This document shows, one piece after another, positions 11,164 through 20,753 of a stretch of 24,941 nt of DNA (positions are counted from its first letter, which is position 1; each line of letters starts with the position of its first letter). The notes under the pieces were generated by a model, which saw only the letters and a program-made list of their open reading frames with translations, made no database searches and was not told where the DNA came from. The translations under genes were made by a program, and so were the position numbers. Source of the stretch: Oppiella nova (Eukaryota; Arthropoda; Arachnida; Sarcoptiformes; Oppiidae); the NCBI GenBank assembly GCA_905397405.1, contig CAJPVJ010000206.1:7501-32441 (forward strand), given 5' to 3'.

Positions 11164-11213
11164 AGTTACATGTATTAGGAACAACACAACTGAAAATACA
11201 GTAAATGATTGCC

Positions 11214-11264
<51 letters not shown>

Positions 11265-11323
11265 TGAGATATATTACAGGGAAAGAGAGTCATAACATAT
11301 ATTTGGATCAATAAGTATAAGGG
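11164..11323 (-). CDS. possible continuation of the 12066-11473 gene: two very short exons
   Basis: Seen on the minus strand: a 46-bp segment (11323-11278) starts after GCCTCAG and ends at a mediocre donor (CCCT|GTAATA). A 26-bp segment (11189-11164) starts after a strong acceptor (TACTGTATTTTCAG) and ends at a very strong donor (GTAAGTGAG). Entered in phase 0 from 11473, they stay open and join in phase, giving the hydrophobic PLYLLIQIYVMTLFP followed by FVLFLIHVT, which resembles one membrane-spanning helix. A T-rich strand easily gives hydrophobic residues by chance, and micro-exons are easy to over-call. An (AG)n tract lies between the two segments in the proposed intron. Confidence 0.15.
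11217..11261 (+). repeat. (AG)n microsatellite
   Basis: About twenty-two uninterrupted units, one of the longest in the window. Confidence 0.97.
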
Positions 11324-11472
11324 CTGAGGCATAGCATTGGGAATTGCATTGAAAACGATTTTTTAGGAGTCTATTCGCAACATCTGCTGATGTGATGATC
11401 GCATTGACGCAAAGGTATAGTGAAGTCGACTTCATATCACTTAATGATATTGCAATGAGAAGTAAGACATAC

Positions 11473-12066
11473 CTTGAAATACGAGTCATATTTATGTTGA
11501 TCGTTAGCAGTCGTATCCAAAAAAACCGATGGATTCTTCAAGTCTTGCTGTAAGAAGTGGATGACTGGTAAGGACTGGTAGGCAAATACATTAGCAACAA
11601 GTATAGAGCCTGAAATGGAAAAGATAATATCGTTTCAGTTCAATCACATGTGGGCACACATTGAAAGCCATTTCGCCAATTATTTAATATAATTGTCATA
11701 TTTTATGCAACTAACTAATGGCTCAAAAAACTAATATACAGTAGTTTTGAAAACAAAAAATTTAATCCAATTAAAAGCAAACGTATTGATCTCACCTTTA
11801 GCCCCGAGACCCGTAGTGAACACACATTTGTCATCACATTCAGAGAGAAAAGCAACAAAAGTAGAGAAAAACAATAAAACTGAGTGAGAGTTTGTGGTCA
11901 ACCCATGGATGCCATGGAAAGTGGATGGAGTGAGAGACACATGAGAGCATCGGATGCCAACCGACAACCGACTCAATCCAACGTCTGCTGCTGTTTGTCG
12001 ATCAGAGACAGAGCCGTTCAGAGGGTGTGTAGAGCTCTCGCTACCCGTTATGTATGCAAAACCCAT
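11473..12066 (-). CDS. candidate two-exon start of a secreted or membrane protein (partial)
   Basis: Seen: on the minus strand, a frame opens at an ATG (12066-12064) and runs 90 codons to a good donor (AAAG|GTGAGA, last exon base 11796). After a 186-bp intron with a strong acceptor (TTTTCCATTTCAG|), a 137-bp exon (11609-11473) opens and ends at another strong donor (TTCAAG|GTATGT). Phases agree: exon 1 leaves G, exon 2 supplies GC, making Gly. A hydrophobic stretch (LLFFSTFVAFLS) is followed by ECDDKC, as in a signal peptide. If it is one, translation may start in an earlier exon spliced at a TCAG just upstream (exon start 11879). Exon 2 includes VFAYQSLPVIHFLQ and TTANDQHKYDSYFK. I do not recognise the family. 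Possible further exons lie at 11323-11278 and 11189-11164. Odd: the 12066-11884 stretch is also open on the plus strand. The splice-site quality and phase match make this the best gene candidate here, but no homology was tested. Confidence 0.45.
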
Positions 12067-12190
12067 AGTTGTGCCGATGCGACGACATTAGCAATTGAAA
12101 TGAAGATGTGGTGGAGCTCTTGGGAATGAGCTTTACTTTTAGGCGAACCATATATATTATGGCCAAAACACTACTGTATTTATTATACAA

Positions 12191-12237
12191 TCTCTCACTC
12201 TATTAGAGTGCGAGAGTGAGAGAGAGAGAGAGAGAGT
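12191..12237 (+). repeat. hairpin plus (GA)n tract
   Basis: TCTCTCACTCT (12191-12201) pairs with AGAGTGAGAGA (12213-12223). A nested palindrome CACTCT-ATT-AGAGTG lies at 12196-12210. The right arm grades into (GA)n ending at 12237. Confidence 0.85.
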
Positions 12238-12748
12238 GGGTCTCCAATACCACGGCTCACTCGCGGAGCCGACCGGCGATTAATATTTTATAACGCGTGC
12301 CATCGCTTCACACAGACAGACATACCAGTCCTTTGTTTGGTGAGACCATCGAAAAAATAAGAGACGTTTATATGATTTACAAAATAAAAAGAATTTAAGA
12401 GTAAAATACAAATAACATAAAAGTAAGAAAATAAGAGAAATAAAACTGTTGTGAGCTATAGTGGACTTAGAGTAATGTGGTGTGCAATGGGCTCCGGTAG
12501 GCAAAGCACGGGTCGTGCATCGCATAATAAATTGTGTTATCAATGCTGAGCCAGTGCTGCAAAAATTGACATTATTTGCGATAATACTGGTTAGTATTGG
12601 TCTCCGGTAGCGGACAAACAAACCGAATAACCATATGATTGAACGCAGGACTCAAATAAATGCCTTTCCATCGACTAAAACATGCAATTCTTATTCACTG
12701 TAGTATCGGTCATAGACAGCAATGGCTCACATCTCACATATTAATATA

Positions 12749-12753
<5 letters not shown>
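12238..12753. other. no gene supported
   Basis: Slightly GC-richer DNA upstream of the minus-strand candidate at 12066. It could hold its promoter or leader exons. A 113-codon minus frame (12621-12280) has an ATG but no splice or family support, and half of it is Phe/Leu/Tyr-rich as expected from T-rich DNA. Confidence 0.5.

Positions 12754-12794
<41 letters not shown>
12754..12794 (+). repeat. (GA)n microsatellite
   Basis: About twenty uninterrupted units. Confidence 0.97.
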
Positions 12795-12795
<1 letters not shown>

Positions 12796-14188
12796 ACATA
12801 AAATATATAAATTGCAACAAAATATAATATCCATTACTTTATGTAATAACTGAACAAGGTGTGGTCAAACAGCACACAAACTTTCAATTGTCTCCACAGT
12901 AATACACTATAAGATACTATTTATGGGAACCGAAATTCTGTGCATACAAACCTAAACAAATGAAAACAACAACAAAAACTACAAAAAACAATTGCAAACA
13001 TATGAATAGCTAAACACAAAACAATAATTAGTTATCGATAACTATCTAATGATAAGACCAGCAATTTTATCACAAAATCAATATCAAAAAACATTTATAA
13101 TTAATACGATAGCTATTGGATATAAATAATCAATTAGGAGATAATTAATTAAACTATTAATCGTATAAACATTATACTAGTACCCATATATAAAAATATG
13201 TAATATTAAAACAAATAATGGAAACAAAATAATAAATGAAATTAAATATTTTGGACGTTTCCAGCTATAAATGATATTTGAATTGAAAAAATTAATTATC
13301 AAATCAAACAAATCTCTGAAAGCGAAAAGAGACTAAAATTGACACAAAAAGAAAGAAATGATTGTTATTATGAAAAAATTGTTTGACTTATGATTTTAAG
13401 TGATAAACGAATAAATAGAGCAAAGAGTGTATGAGAGCTGCGAGTGATTAGAGTAGGACTGCGCGCACATGTATGCCATGTATGCCATAGTTATGCAAAT
13501 GAGGGCTGGGATGAGATGCGAGTTGTGTTGTGTTTGCCAATCAATATTTGATGTAAGAGTTAGCGTAACTGCAGTACACTATAACCAATCATAAATTAAT
13601 TCATATTTGAGTGCATTCTATCCCTATTTAGCATTTACTCCTCCTTTTGCTATACGTTTTCAATGAAATTGTCAATTCAATGGAGAGACTAAACAATAAT
13701 CGGTTTATACTGTACTGTATATCGTAACCAAAGAGTATATCATAATTTTCATTTAAATACCAAATATCATAATACTCGCTCATATGAATTATTGAATGCA
13801 AGTTAAGGTATTTATAGTGAATTGTATAATCTGTTCAAAACATATCAAGACTTGGTTTTCAACTGTCATTTACTACCAAATCATTTATTATTAATTATTT
13901 ACTTAACTTTTTTTACTAAACATAAACGATATAGAAAACAAATTTTTATTAAATAATAATAAACAAAAATAAATTATTGATTACCAAAACATTAATACTT
14001 AAGTGAGAAAAATGTTGTTTCGGTAGTTAATGATTATTTATATTATACACAAGTTTTAGTCAAAATATTTGTGTCAAAATTGATTCATCAAGAAATAACT
14101 ATCACATCATTTGCACAAAAATGTAATCCAAACACCAAAATATGTATAAATAAATAGTGAACTAAAATAAAATCAAGAGTAAAATTAC

Positions 14189-14224
<36 letters not shown>

Positions 14225-14768
14225 TATAAGAGATATCTAACAATCCCATAACTTTTTAGGTATAAAATGTTTTGTGCGAAAAAATAATACAAAAAATGAT
14301 CGGATAATGAGGTATTGACACGCGAGAGGCTATCATATGATAATAATAACCGCAAACACATAACTGACTCACTTTATATCAAATTATAAGATTATTAATA
14401 ATAAAAATATAAAACACGAAATTCTGTGTGTATTCGCATATAAACTATTTTGGTATAGATATGTGACATACAAATGAGAAATGATTGTTAAATATCATAC
14501 GATTCCTTATATGATATAATAGTACCGCTAATAATACACTTCAAGAGATGTTATTAATATGAAATTACATAATTTCATAAACTCTTTTACCACTATGCTA
14601 TGTTCACTATTGGTATTCATAATTAATTAAAACTTTTCGCAATGTTTGCATTTAGATGTGCTTTCCTAATGAGTGACAAGAATTTTATAAATAATTATTT
14701 ACTCATGAATTCAATTATAATTTTTAAAACTAATGGTTCGTAGATTTCATAAATTGAGTACCGTTTTA
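12795..14768. other. AT-rich desert
   Basis: About 2 kb of AT-rich DNA with one GA tract (14191) and a small duplication of GTATGCCAT at 13471-13488. A GC-richer island at 13430-13540 shows no supportable exon. Confidence 0.65.
14191..14220 (+). repeat. (GA)n microsatellite
   Basis: Fifteen uninterrupted units in AT-rich DNA. Confidence 0.97.
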
Positions 14769-15024
14769 GAAAATGTAATAAAACTTTTTAATTACTTTCT
14801 CGCCGTAAATATAAGATAACAATTAAAATCAACTTTTCATTCATTCATTAGTGGTTTTAAAATATATTTATGAGAATCGGTGTAAAGAGGGAGCCAGAAA
14901 ATGTAATAAAACTTTTTAATTACTTTCTCGCCGTAACTATAAGATAACAATTAAAATCAACTTTTCATTCATTCATTAGTGGTTTTAAAATATATTTATG
15001 AGAATCGGTGTAAAGAGGGAGCCA
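14769..15024 (+). repeat. 128-bp tandem repeat, copies 1 and 2
   Basis: Copies are 14769-14896 and 14897-15024, abutting exactly, each starting GAAAATGTAATAAAAC and ending AAGAGGGAGCCA. One difference was found (GTAAATAT against GTAACTAT). A third copy lies at 15435. The ends are not inverted repeats of each other and no coding frame is evident. Confidence 0.95.
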
Positions 15025-15311
15025 TCAAACTGTTAAACTCATGGCTATCCAGTGCTTACAGTTTGCCAAAGCACTGGTAGTTTCGGTGGTAAGTCATAGG
15101 AAAAAGCTAACTATTCATACTAAAAGGTATGCTTGTATTCTGTGCCCAAGTTATCAGTTTTATCACAAATCAGGAAAAGTCTGAAAACAGTTTTTGAATT
15201 TATTTTTTCATTTTTTATGTACTTTTCTATCGATTAGATGTAATTTTGAAATTTCTGCCAAAACTATTAAATTGAAGGTTATATTTGAGAAATTAAATTA
15301 TAAATCAAAAA

Positions 15312-15315
<4 letters not shown>
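15025..15315. other. spacer between repeats, with a weak small frame
   Basis: An ATG at 15041 opens 47 codons to a TGA at 15184, beginning MAIQCLQFAKALVVSV and then meeting a GTAAGT donor at 15089. It starts 17 bp after the 128-bp repeat. There is no partner exon or start-site support, so it is not called as a gene. Confidence 0.4.

Positions 15316-15353
<38 letters not shown>
15316..15353 (+). repeat. (TC)n microsatellite before 84-bp block copy A
   Basis: About nineteen units. Confidence 0.97.
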
Positions 15354-15356
<3 letters not shown>

Positions 15357-15434
15357 AACTGTATGCCCTATTTTTCTATTTAAACTGCTGTTTTAAAAAG
15401 ATACAGAAAATTGCCGTTTTATTCTTAAGATCCC
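15351..15434 (+). repeat. 84-bp block following a CT tract, copy A
   Basis: Starts CTCAATAACTGTATGCCC and ends CTTAAGATCCC. It is identical over 84 bp to 15671-15754. Both copies directly follow a (CT)n tract. Here the block runs straight into the 128-bp repeat. Confidence 0.95.
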
Positions 15435-15562
15435 GAAAATGTAATAAAACTTTTTAATTACTTTCTCGCCGTAACTATAAGATAACAATTAAAATCAACT
15501 TTTCATTCATTCATTAGTGGTTTTAAAATATATTTATGAGAATCGGTGTAAAGAGGGAGCCA
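15435..15562 (+). repeat. 128-bp repeat, copy 3 (dispersed)
   Basis: Identical to copy 2 at 14897-15024, but 410 bp away. It is set between the 84-bp block (ending 15434) and the left arm of an inverted repeat (starting 15563). The near-identity points to a recent event. Confidence 0.94.
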
Positions 15563-15640
15563 TTATTGAATGCACCAAAACATGCAATACACAACTCATT
15601 TATACATAGATTAAGCATAGATTAAAACAATTTTTAATTA

Positions 15641-15643
<3 letters not shown>

Positions 15644-15673
<30 letters not shown>
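15644..15673 (+). repeat. (TC)n at the inner edge of inverted duplication 1
   Basis: Fifteen units, also directly before 84-bp block copy B. Confidence 0.97.
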
Positions 15674-15676
<3 letters not shown>

Positions 15677-15754
15677 AACTGTATGCCCTATTTTTCTATT
15701 TAAACTGCTGTTTTAAAAAGATACAGAAAATTGCCGTTTTATTCTTAAGATCCC
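15671..15754 (+). repeat. 84-bp block following a CT tract, copy B
   Basis: Identical to 15351-15434 at an offset of 320 bp. Here it runs into unrelated sequence (TGTCCCCTCAACGCC), which may mark the original location. Confidence 0.95.
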
Positions 15755-16804
15755 TGTCCCCTCAACGCCAGAGCTACTGATCATTGAATTACATTTAAAA
15801 TTACAACTTTTGAATAATTTGTCAAAAACTTTGTGCCATTTTTCTGGTCACCAAAAATTGTTGAAAAATATCCTTATGCTTAATATGTTTGTCAAAAATA
15901 CTGGATATTCTTAGCCTTACATTCGCTCACAAAATGTCATTGAATTGCGATAAAAATGTCATTTTTCTAATAGAAAAACTGCTAACCATTGGTTTCGTAA
16001 GAGTTTTAATATTAAAAATTTATTTTTCTTAATATATATATATATTTAACGAAAAAAACGTCCAAAACTTTAATTCCAATAATTTTACCATTGATTTGAA
16101 AATATATGCGATTATTGAGAGATAAGGGGTATAAATATAATTTGACAACATTTTTGCGAAGCTATAAAAATAAGAGAATTATTTTTATTTCTATTGAACT
16201 AGTAGCTAATTTATTTATTACTACTATTATATTACTGTGTATTATATCATTAATAAAAATATTTGTTCAAATATTTGGTGTGTGTATTAAAATGATAAAT
16301 AAATAAAATTTCATCGAAATGTCTTTGAAATTATGAAATAATTATCTCAAGCTTTCAAAGAATGATAATAAACATGATATTTAGAAATGATAATAAAAAT
16401 TGCTTTTATCTGTAAAATCGACTTTTGGAAAATACTTCAAATACATGCACACGATATCAGTGATTAATAAAAATATTTTTTTATTCAGTCATTAAATATT
16501 AGCGAACTTTGAAAAATGCGATCAAATTTAGTCCAAAATGTAATTATTTGATGCCAAAAGAAAAACACACAATTCGTTATCAAGTATAATTTTTATGAAT
16601 AAATATTAATTAAATCTAACAAATCGTACCGTTTATCCAAATTTGACCAAAAAAATTGAATATAAAATTATTTGATTTATTAATGTTTTTGATTTTAAAC
16701 AAAATTAATTACTCAATAAATTATAAAGTATTATAGTAATTAGAATATTAAATTAAATATTAATCAGTATTAAGAATTATATGCGATATATGTATATAAA
16801 TGGT
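15755..16804. other. AT-rich loop of inverted duplication 1
   Basis: Very AT-rich, with a short (AT)n at about 16033-16044. Apart from the small hydrophobic frame at 16106, nothing was seen. Confidence 0.6.
16106..16306 (+). CDS. small hydrophobic ORF, probably chance
   Basis: An ATG opens 66 codons to a TAA that is followed at once by an AATAAA-type signal. The middle is strongly hydrophobic (ANLFITTIILLCIISLIKIF), like one membrane span. The DNA is about 25 % GC, where T-rich codons make hydrophobic peptides automatically, and nothing else supports a gene. It lies inside the loop of the first inverted repeat. Confidence 0.1.
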   Translation: MRLLRDKGYKYNLTTFLRSYKNKRIIFISIELVANLFITTIILLCIISLIKIFVQIFGVCIKMINK

Positions 16805-16830
16805 AGAGAGAGAGAGAGAGAGAGAGAGAG
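16805..16830 (+). repeat. (AG)n at the inner edge of inverted duplication 1
   Basis: Thirteen units, reverse counterpart of 15644-15673. Confidence 0.97.
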
Positions 16831-17056
16831 AAATTAATTAAAAATTGTTTTAATCTATGCTTAATCTATGTATAAATGAGTTGTGTATTGCATGTTTTGG
16901 TGCATTCAATAAAATTGAGATCACTGTAGAAAAGCATTTATTTCCTTTATATGAATGAATAAATAAAATCACAAAAAATATAATTTTATATTGCATATGA
17001 CTTATACATACAAAAAATTTTATGATTAAAACTTTTAGAGTAGGCGCGCTATCATA

Positions 17057-17057
<1 letters not shown>

Positions 17058-17104
<47 letters not shown>
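17058..17104 (+). repeat. (GA)n microsatellite, one AAAG interruption
   Basis: About twenty-three units. Confidence 0.97.
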
Positions 17105-17385
17105 CCCACACTTAGCGTTGATAATGTCTGCAGAAGTGATCATAAATAATAAATTGAATATTTTTCAAATTAAAGAGTAAGAGTATGGGAGCACCCATAG
17201 CCATAAAGTGTTAGGTGTTCACTTGGAAATAGTATTTCCACTCGTGTGCTGTCTGTATGAATGCAGTGTTGAGGGGGTTCTGAGGTTTTCACGAGACAAT
17301 TGAATGAATAGACACTGCATTCACTTATTATATAACACACTCATGTAGCTCACAATGTGTGGTATAACCCAATAAAGTTATTGTT

Positions 17386-17755
17386 TTATTGCCAATAATA
17401 TTCGTCATAGACGGCAGTAATAGGGCTTTCAATCATCTGAGCGTTTATTTGGCCAAACCGTTTGGTCTGAAGAGTGTGTGCTGTTTGCACCACCACCTCA
17501 TCCACTGTACAATTGACTACTACTTGTAACTACTAGTGCTCTTAACTACTGGTGCTCTTAATAACATATGCAGTTCTTATGATTTTTACGATCTAGATGT
17601 TCTTAAATATTATTAACAATAACTGCTAAACAACTAAAATACTTACTCTCATAATATACAGCCAGAGAATAGTGTGTAATGTGTGTTAGTGTTGCTATAA
17701 TCATAACCAATGAAACCACTAAATGACAGCTTGTAGTGGAGTTCTTGTGGTACAT
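17386..17755 (-). CDS. candidate small secreted peptide precursor, two exons, 75 residues
   Basis: Seen on the minus strand: an ATG at 17755-17753 opens 36 codons up to a strong donor (GAGA|GTAAGT, last exon base 17647). After a 142-bp intron, an exon starts at 17504 (TTGTACAG|TGGATG) and runs 38 codons to a TAA at 17388-17386. Phase agrees (A plus TG makes Met). An AATAAA overlaps the stop. The first half has a hydrophobic core (HLVVSLVMIIATL) like a signal peptide. The second half is polar, with a Lys-Arg pair (TLQTKR) before a 24-residue tail that ends AVYDEYYWQ. That is the layout of a short processed peptide, but no known hormone or toxin family is recognised and cysteines are scarce. 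Weak points: the acceptor has little pyrimidine, and the plus strand across exon 2 is also open for about 50 codons. The intron carries a 16-bp tandem repeat. Confidence 0.33.
17528..17559 (+). repeat. 16-bp tandem repeat with dispersed relatives
   Basis: AACTACTAGTGCTCTT (17528-17543) is followed by AACTACTGGTGCTCTT (17544-17559). The core CTACTRGTGCTCT recurs at 2610-2622 and 24083-24095. It lies in the proposed intron of the small peptide gene. Confidence 0.88.
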
Positions 17756-18299
17756 ATACTGCTATAATATATCATAGTATATGTGATATAAAATTGTAAA
17801 TTATGTTTAAATTTATTTTTCTCTTAAATTATTTTCAATTTCAAACCATACAACTCGCGAGAGAAAGGCATATAAAAACTACATAAAAGGAGTTCCTGAG
17901 GGCAACACCTAAATTATGCCAACAATTGTTTTTATTCAAAGTTTTCTTAAGCATAGAGTTAAAAGCAAAACGAGAATTAATTTTTAGTGAATAATATTTA
18001 GGTTCTTCTCTAATCTCCATATAGTCTCATATTATGTAGAGTACGACTGTCCCCAGTATTTAGTATCTAGTTTAGTATAACAACACATATTACAACTACT
18101 AATTTCCAATACCAGTGCCTTTAACTCAAATGTTTGTATTTGATTGTGTTTTTCATTATATTATATTTTCTTATATTTATTTTCTGTTTTCAGTGCACAA
18201 TATATACACTTAAGTGTAAATAAAGGCCAACAAAGAAGGAGAATGAAAGAGGAATTGTATGTAAAATAGTGTGTATTTTGTTTGGAAATGGGAAAAGAG

Positions 18300-18301
<2 letters not shown>
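17756..18301. other. AT-rich, no gene seen
   Basis: Upstream of the candidate peptide gene on the minus strand. No clear TATA box or initiator can be assigned in this base composition. Confidence 0.5.

Positions 18302-18334
<33 letters not shown>
18302..18334 (+). repeat. (GA)n microsatellite
   Basis: About sixteen units, 66 bp outside inverted duplication 2. Confidence 0.97.
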
Positions 18335-18336
<2 letters not shown>

Positions 18337-18484
18337 GTGTCTATGTAGTAATCTTTTCGTTTCCATGTGATTGCTTCAAATGAATTGTTCGAACGAATAA
18401 TTCCTCTTAGACTTCTATTTATATTCAAAATGCAGTTCACAATTGGAAACGATTTTATAAAAGCATAAAATTTAGTGCATTTAG

Positions 18485-18488
<4 letters not shown>

Positions 18489-18518
<30 letters not shown>
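18489..18518 (+). repeat. (GA)n at the inner edge of inverted duplication 2
   Basis: Fifteen units. Confidence 0.97.
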
Positions 18519-18522
<4 letters not shown>

Positions 18523-18707
18523 AAAATGTAATTTAAGTAGACTTTTCATCAGAACTGCCTTTTTATACACAACTCTGCGATTCTTTAGTGCCTTTAAAAC
18601 AATGGCTAATAGAAGGAGTGAAAGTTTGTTCAACTCTTTTACTCGTCAGTAGTTTTTTAGATCAATAAAGTCTTTCAAATATATTATCTCTAAAACTCAT
18701 CTCTAGT

Positions 18708-18965
18708 TTATATGTATAGATATTTTCCTCCGAAAGTCTCCAACAACTCGTTCATCTGCTGGAATTGGAAGAGAATATTCATCTGAAAACTACTGAACAT
18801 TATGAACGACTCGCAACTAAAACATTATACGCTTTACGGTATATATCGGTAGAGAATTGGGGAGAATATGAGCCGAAAATTTATTTCTCAGGCCTGCAGT
18901 CACGTACTCTATACACAACCTCATCACTCCATCTCTCCCTTCACTTTCTGATTCAGCCCTTAATG
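18708..18965 (-). CDS. candidate two-exon 3' end of a gene
   Basis: Seen on the minus strand: a 128-bp exon (18965-18838) follows a pyrimidine-rich stretch ending GGAACAG. It enters in phase 1 and stays open through RAESESEGRDGVM and NKFSAHILPNSLPIYT to ACC|GTAAAG. A 55-bp intron ending in TAGTTTTCAG leads to a 24-codon exon (18782-18710) reading MNILFQFQQMNELLETFGGK and then YLYI before a TAA. Phases match, and an intron of about 55 bp would be ordinary for a compact arthropod genome. Against it: the plus strand is open across the same place for over 70 codons, with its own splice-like sites, and no AATAAA follows closely. It could belong to the gene at 23.4 kb or be chance. It lies inside the loop of an inverted repeat. 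Confidence 0.2.
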
Positions 18966-19170
18966 CTGTTCCGTATATGAAGAGAGAGAAAACATTTTAT
19001 ATAAATATATAGAAATAAAATAAAAAGTTTTCACTAAAAGTTAAAACCATAAAATAAATCGATTTGCAAATTAAGAGACGAATATTGGATCTCAACAAAA
19101 AATAAAGGGAAAATTTGTGCAAAACATAGGACAGGGAGATTGGGAATTACAGTACAGAGAGTGTGGATGT

Positions 19171-19173
<3 letters not shown>

Positions 19174-19203
<30 letters not shown>
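19174..19203 (+). repeat. (AG)n microsatellite
   Basis: About fifteen units, in the loop of inverted duplication 2. Confidence 0.97.
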
Positions 19204-19205
<2 letters not shown>

Positions 19206-19694
19206 CTGAAAATTGGAAAAATAGTTTTATCGTCAGAATTATGAGCGTATGGTTGATGTGATTCACGCGAATCGCAAAACTATAGATTAGAGTGAATTTG
19301 TGACACAATTTATACATGAAGTACAAGTGAAATGTTTGGATACAAAATGCACTAATGATTACCAGTGATAAGACAGAAATACAAAACGCACCACAAGTGC
19401 CAACAGAGCAGTCATCCCAACGATTAAATTGAAAAAACAGTTTTTATATCTAAATATCTTATTAACAAAAAAGAAGTTTAAGAATAGGGTTGAGAGGATT
19501 GAGTGGAGAGAGGGTTGGAGAGCGCCTGGTATTGAAGACAAGTATTTTTTACACATACGGTCACAGGTGGTGCAAAAAAGTTGTGTTAAGCCTCTCGTGA
19601 TATGCATTGAAATATGTGTTGCACTGGGATGTTGTGGAAATGCACTGAATGAGAGCCCAACCAAAGGATTTGATGAGATAAATAAGTTAACAAA

Positions 19695-19697
<3 letters not shown>
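19204..19697. other. GC-richer stretch open on both strands, not assignable
   Basis: 19380-19690 is open on the plus strand (137 codons including Ser-Leu repeats from the CT tract) and on the minus strand (130 codons). Minus-strand acceptors TCATTCAG and CATCCCAG and a donor GACC|GTATGT could bound an exon of about 65 bp. Several frames look equally plausible, so none is called. Confidence 0.4.

Positions 19698-19737
<40 letters not shown>
19698..19737 (+). repeat. (TC)n at the inner edge of inverted duplication 2
   Basis: Twenty units, against fifteen in the opposite arm. Confidence 0.97.
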
Positions 19738-19741
<4 letters not shown>

Positions 19742-19826
19742 CTAAATGCACTAAATTTTATGCTTTTATAAAATCGTTTCCAATTGTGAACTGCATTTTG
19801 AATATAAATAGAAGTCTAAGAGGAAT

Positions 19827-20713
19827 ACCAAATAAGGGTTGAGTGATATATAGAGATAGAGAGCACAAAATAAGAGAGAAATAAGTTTTTTTGTTGTTGA
19901 AAACGATCGACAGACAGACGGACATACATTTAAGTGGTTTGAAACGGTGGGTACGGGTGCCAGAGAGAAGAGTATCAATTTGGCGTTTAGGTGTTGCTTT
20001 CAATGGCAATAATTACGAAATATAATAGCGATTGTTAGTGTGTTTTGTGTTATTGTTTATGGGTTTTGACCCCAGGATTCTCATAGAGTACACACACAGC
20101 CGGTGCTACAGTACTGGTGCTGAACAGCACATAGAGAGTGGGGTTTGGGTTACACTCTGGCATACACTCATAAACTGATGCATTGGTTGACTCTTTTGGT
20201 CATTAAATGATAATACGATACAAAACAATGGCCAGAGATTATGGTAATTGAGAGGTGGAGCAGACACTCGTAGTATAACTACTCAATGACTCTATGGATT
20301 GAACGGATGGCTGAGTGCCTCAAACGCCACAAACAATGTATTAGCCGTTTGTGTGGCTGTCGTACGCTTTGCTGTCTTTAGCCATCATTTATACCGACAG
20401 AGAGTTTTAGATATAACTATCATTTTTGAAGGCACTGGTAGGTTTAGACATAACGCTCAAACCACACACAATCAAATGCAAAACTCACTTATGATTTACG
20501 TTTAATACTGAAAATGGGTTCAAATGGTATGTTATAATGGCTGAGCGCTAGTACAGCACTACTCATGACTACATCATTCATCAAAACGTATTGTGAATAT
20601 AATATACAAATAAAAACAAAAGCCTTAAAACCTATCGAAAAGCTTAGTTCCGGTCGTTATGTGCGGAGAGTTTGAGTTAACTCTAGGAGTAGAGTAGGAA
20701 TGAATGAAAGGGA

Positions 20714-20753
<40 letters not shown>

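Larger units (their letters stand above)
15563..16912. repeat. inverted duplication 1: 82-bp perfect arms, GA/CT inner edges
   Basis: Left arm 15563-15643 plus (CT)n 15644-15673; right arm (AG)n 16805-16830 plus 16831-16912 in reverse. The non-repetitive parts match over about 82 bp without a mismatch. The loop between the tracts is 1131 bp of AT-rich DNA holding the 84-bp block copy B and a small hydrophobic frame. No target-site duplication is visible at the outer ends, so a simple TIR transposon is not supported. The right arm ends just before AAAATTGAG. Confidence 0.93.
18400..19826. repeat. inverted duplication 2: 89-bp perfect arms, GA/CT inner edges
   Basis: Left arm 18400-18488 plus (GA)n 18489-18518; right arm (TC)n 19698-19737 plus 19738-19826 in reverse. 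The unique parts match over 89 bp without a mismatch. The loop between the tracts is 1179 bp. No target-site duplication was seen (flanks CGAATA and ACCAAA). The arm sequence is unrelated to that of inverted duplication 1, but the architecture is the same. Confidence 0.93.

Noticed and set aside
11884-12129. 81-codon plus-strand frame (ATG at 11905 gives 75 codons)
   Set aside because: It overlaps the minus-strand candidate, has no splice or family support, and is more likely the shadow of a GC-richer leader region.
14769-15562. CRISPR array or LTR pair
   Set aside because: The 128-bp repeats abut or are unevenly spaced, and no short repeats with unique spacers, primer-binding site or polypurine tract with coding genes are present.
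15563-16912. Long-terminal-inverted-repeat DNA transposon
   Set aside because: No transposase, no target-site duplication and no terminal motif shared with the second inverted duplication.
17640-17755. Alternative frame across 17640-17755 ending FSGCIL and then a stop
   Set aside because: Its stop lies just before the strong donor, whereas the neighbouring frame uses the donor, has an ATG and joins the next exon in phase.
19359-19842. 130- and 137-codon frames on opposite strands
   Set aside because: Both strands are open, both include dinucleotide-repeat translation, and the plus-strand frame crosses the inverted-repeat arm. No single reading is favoured.
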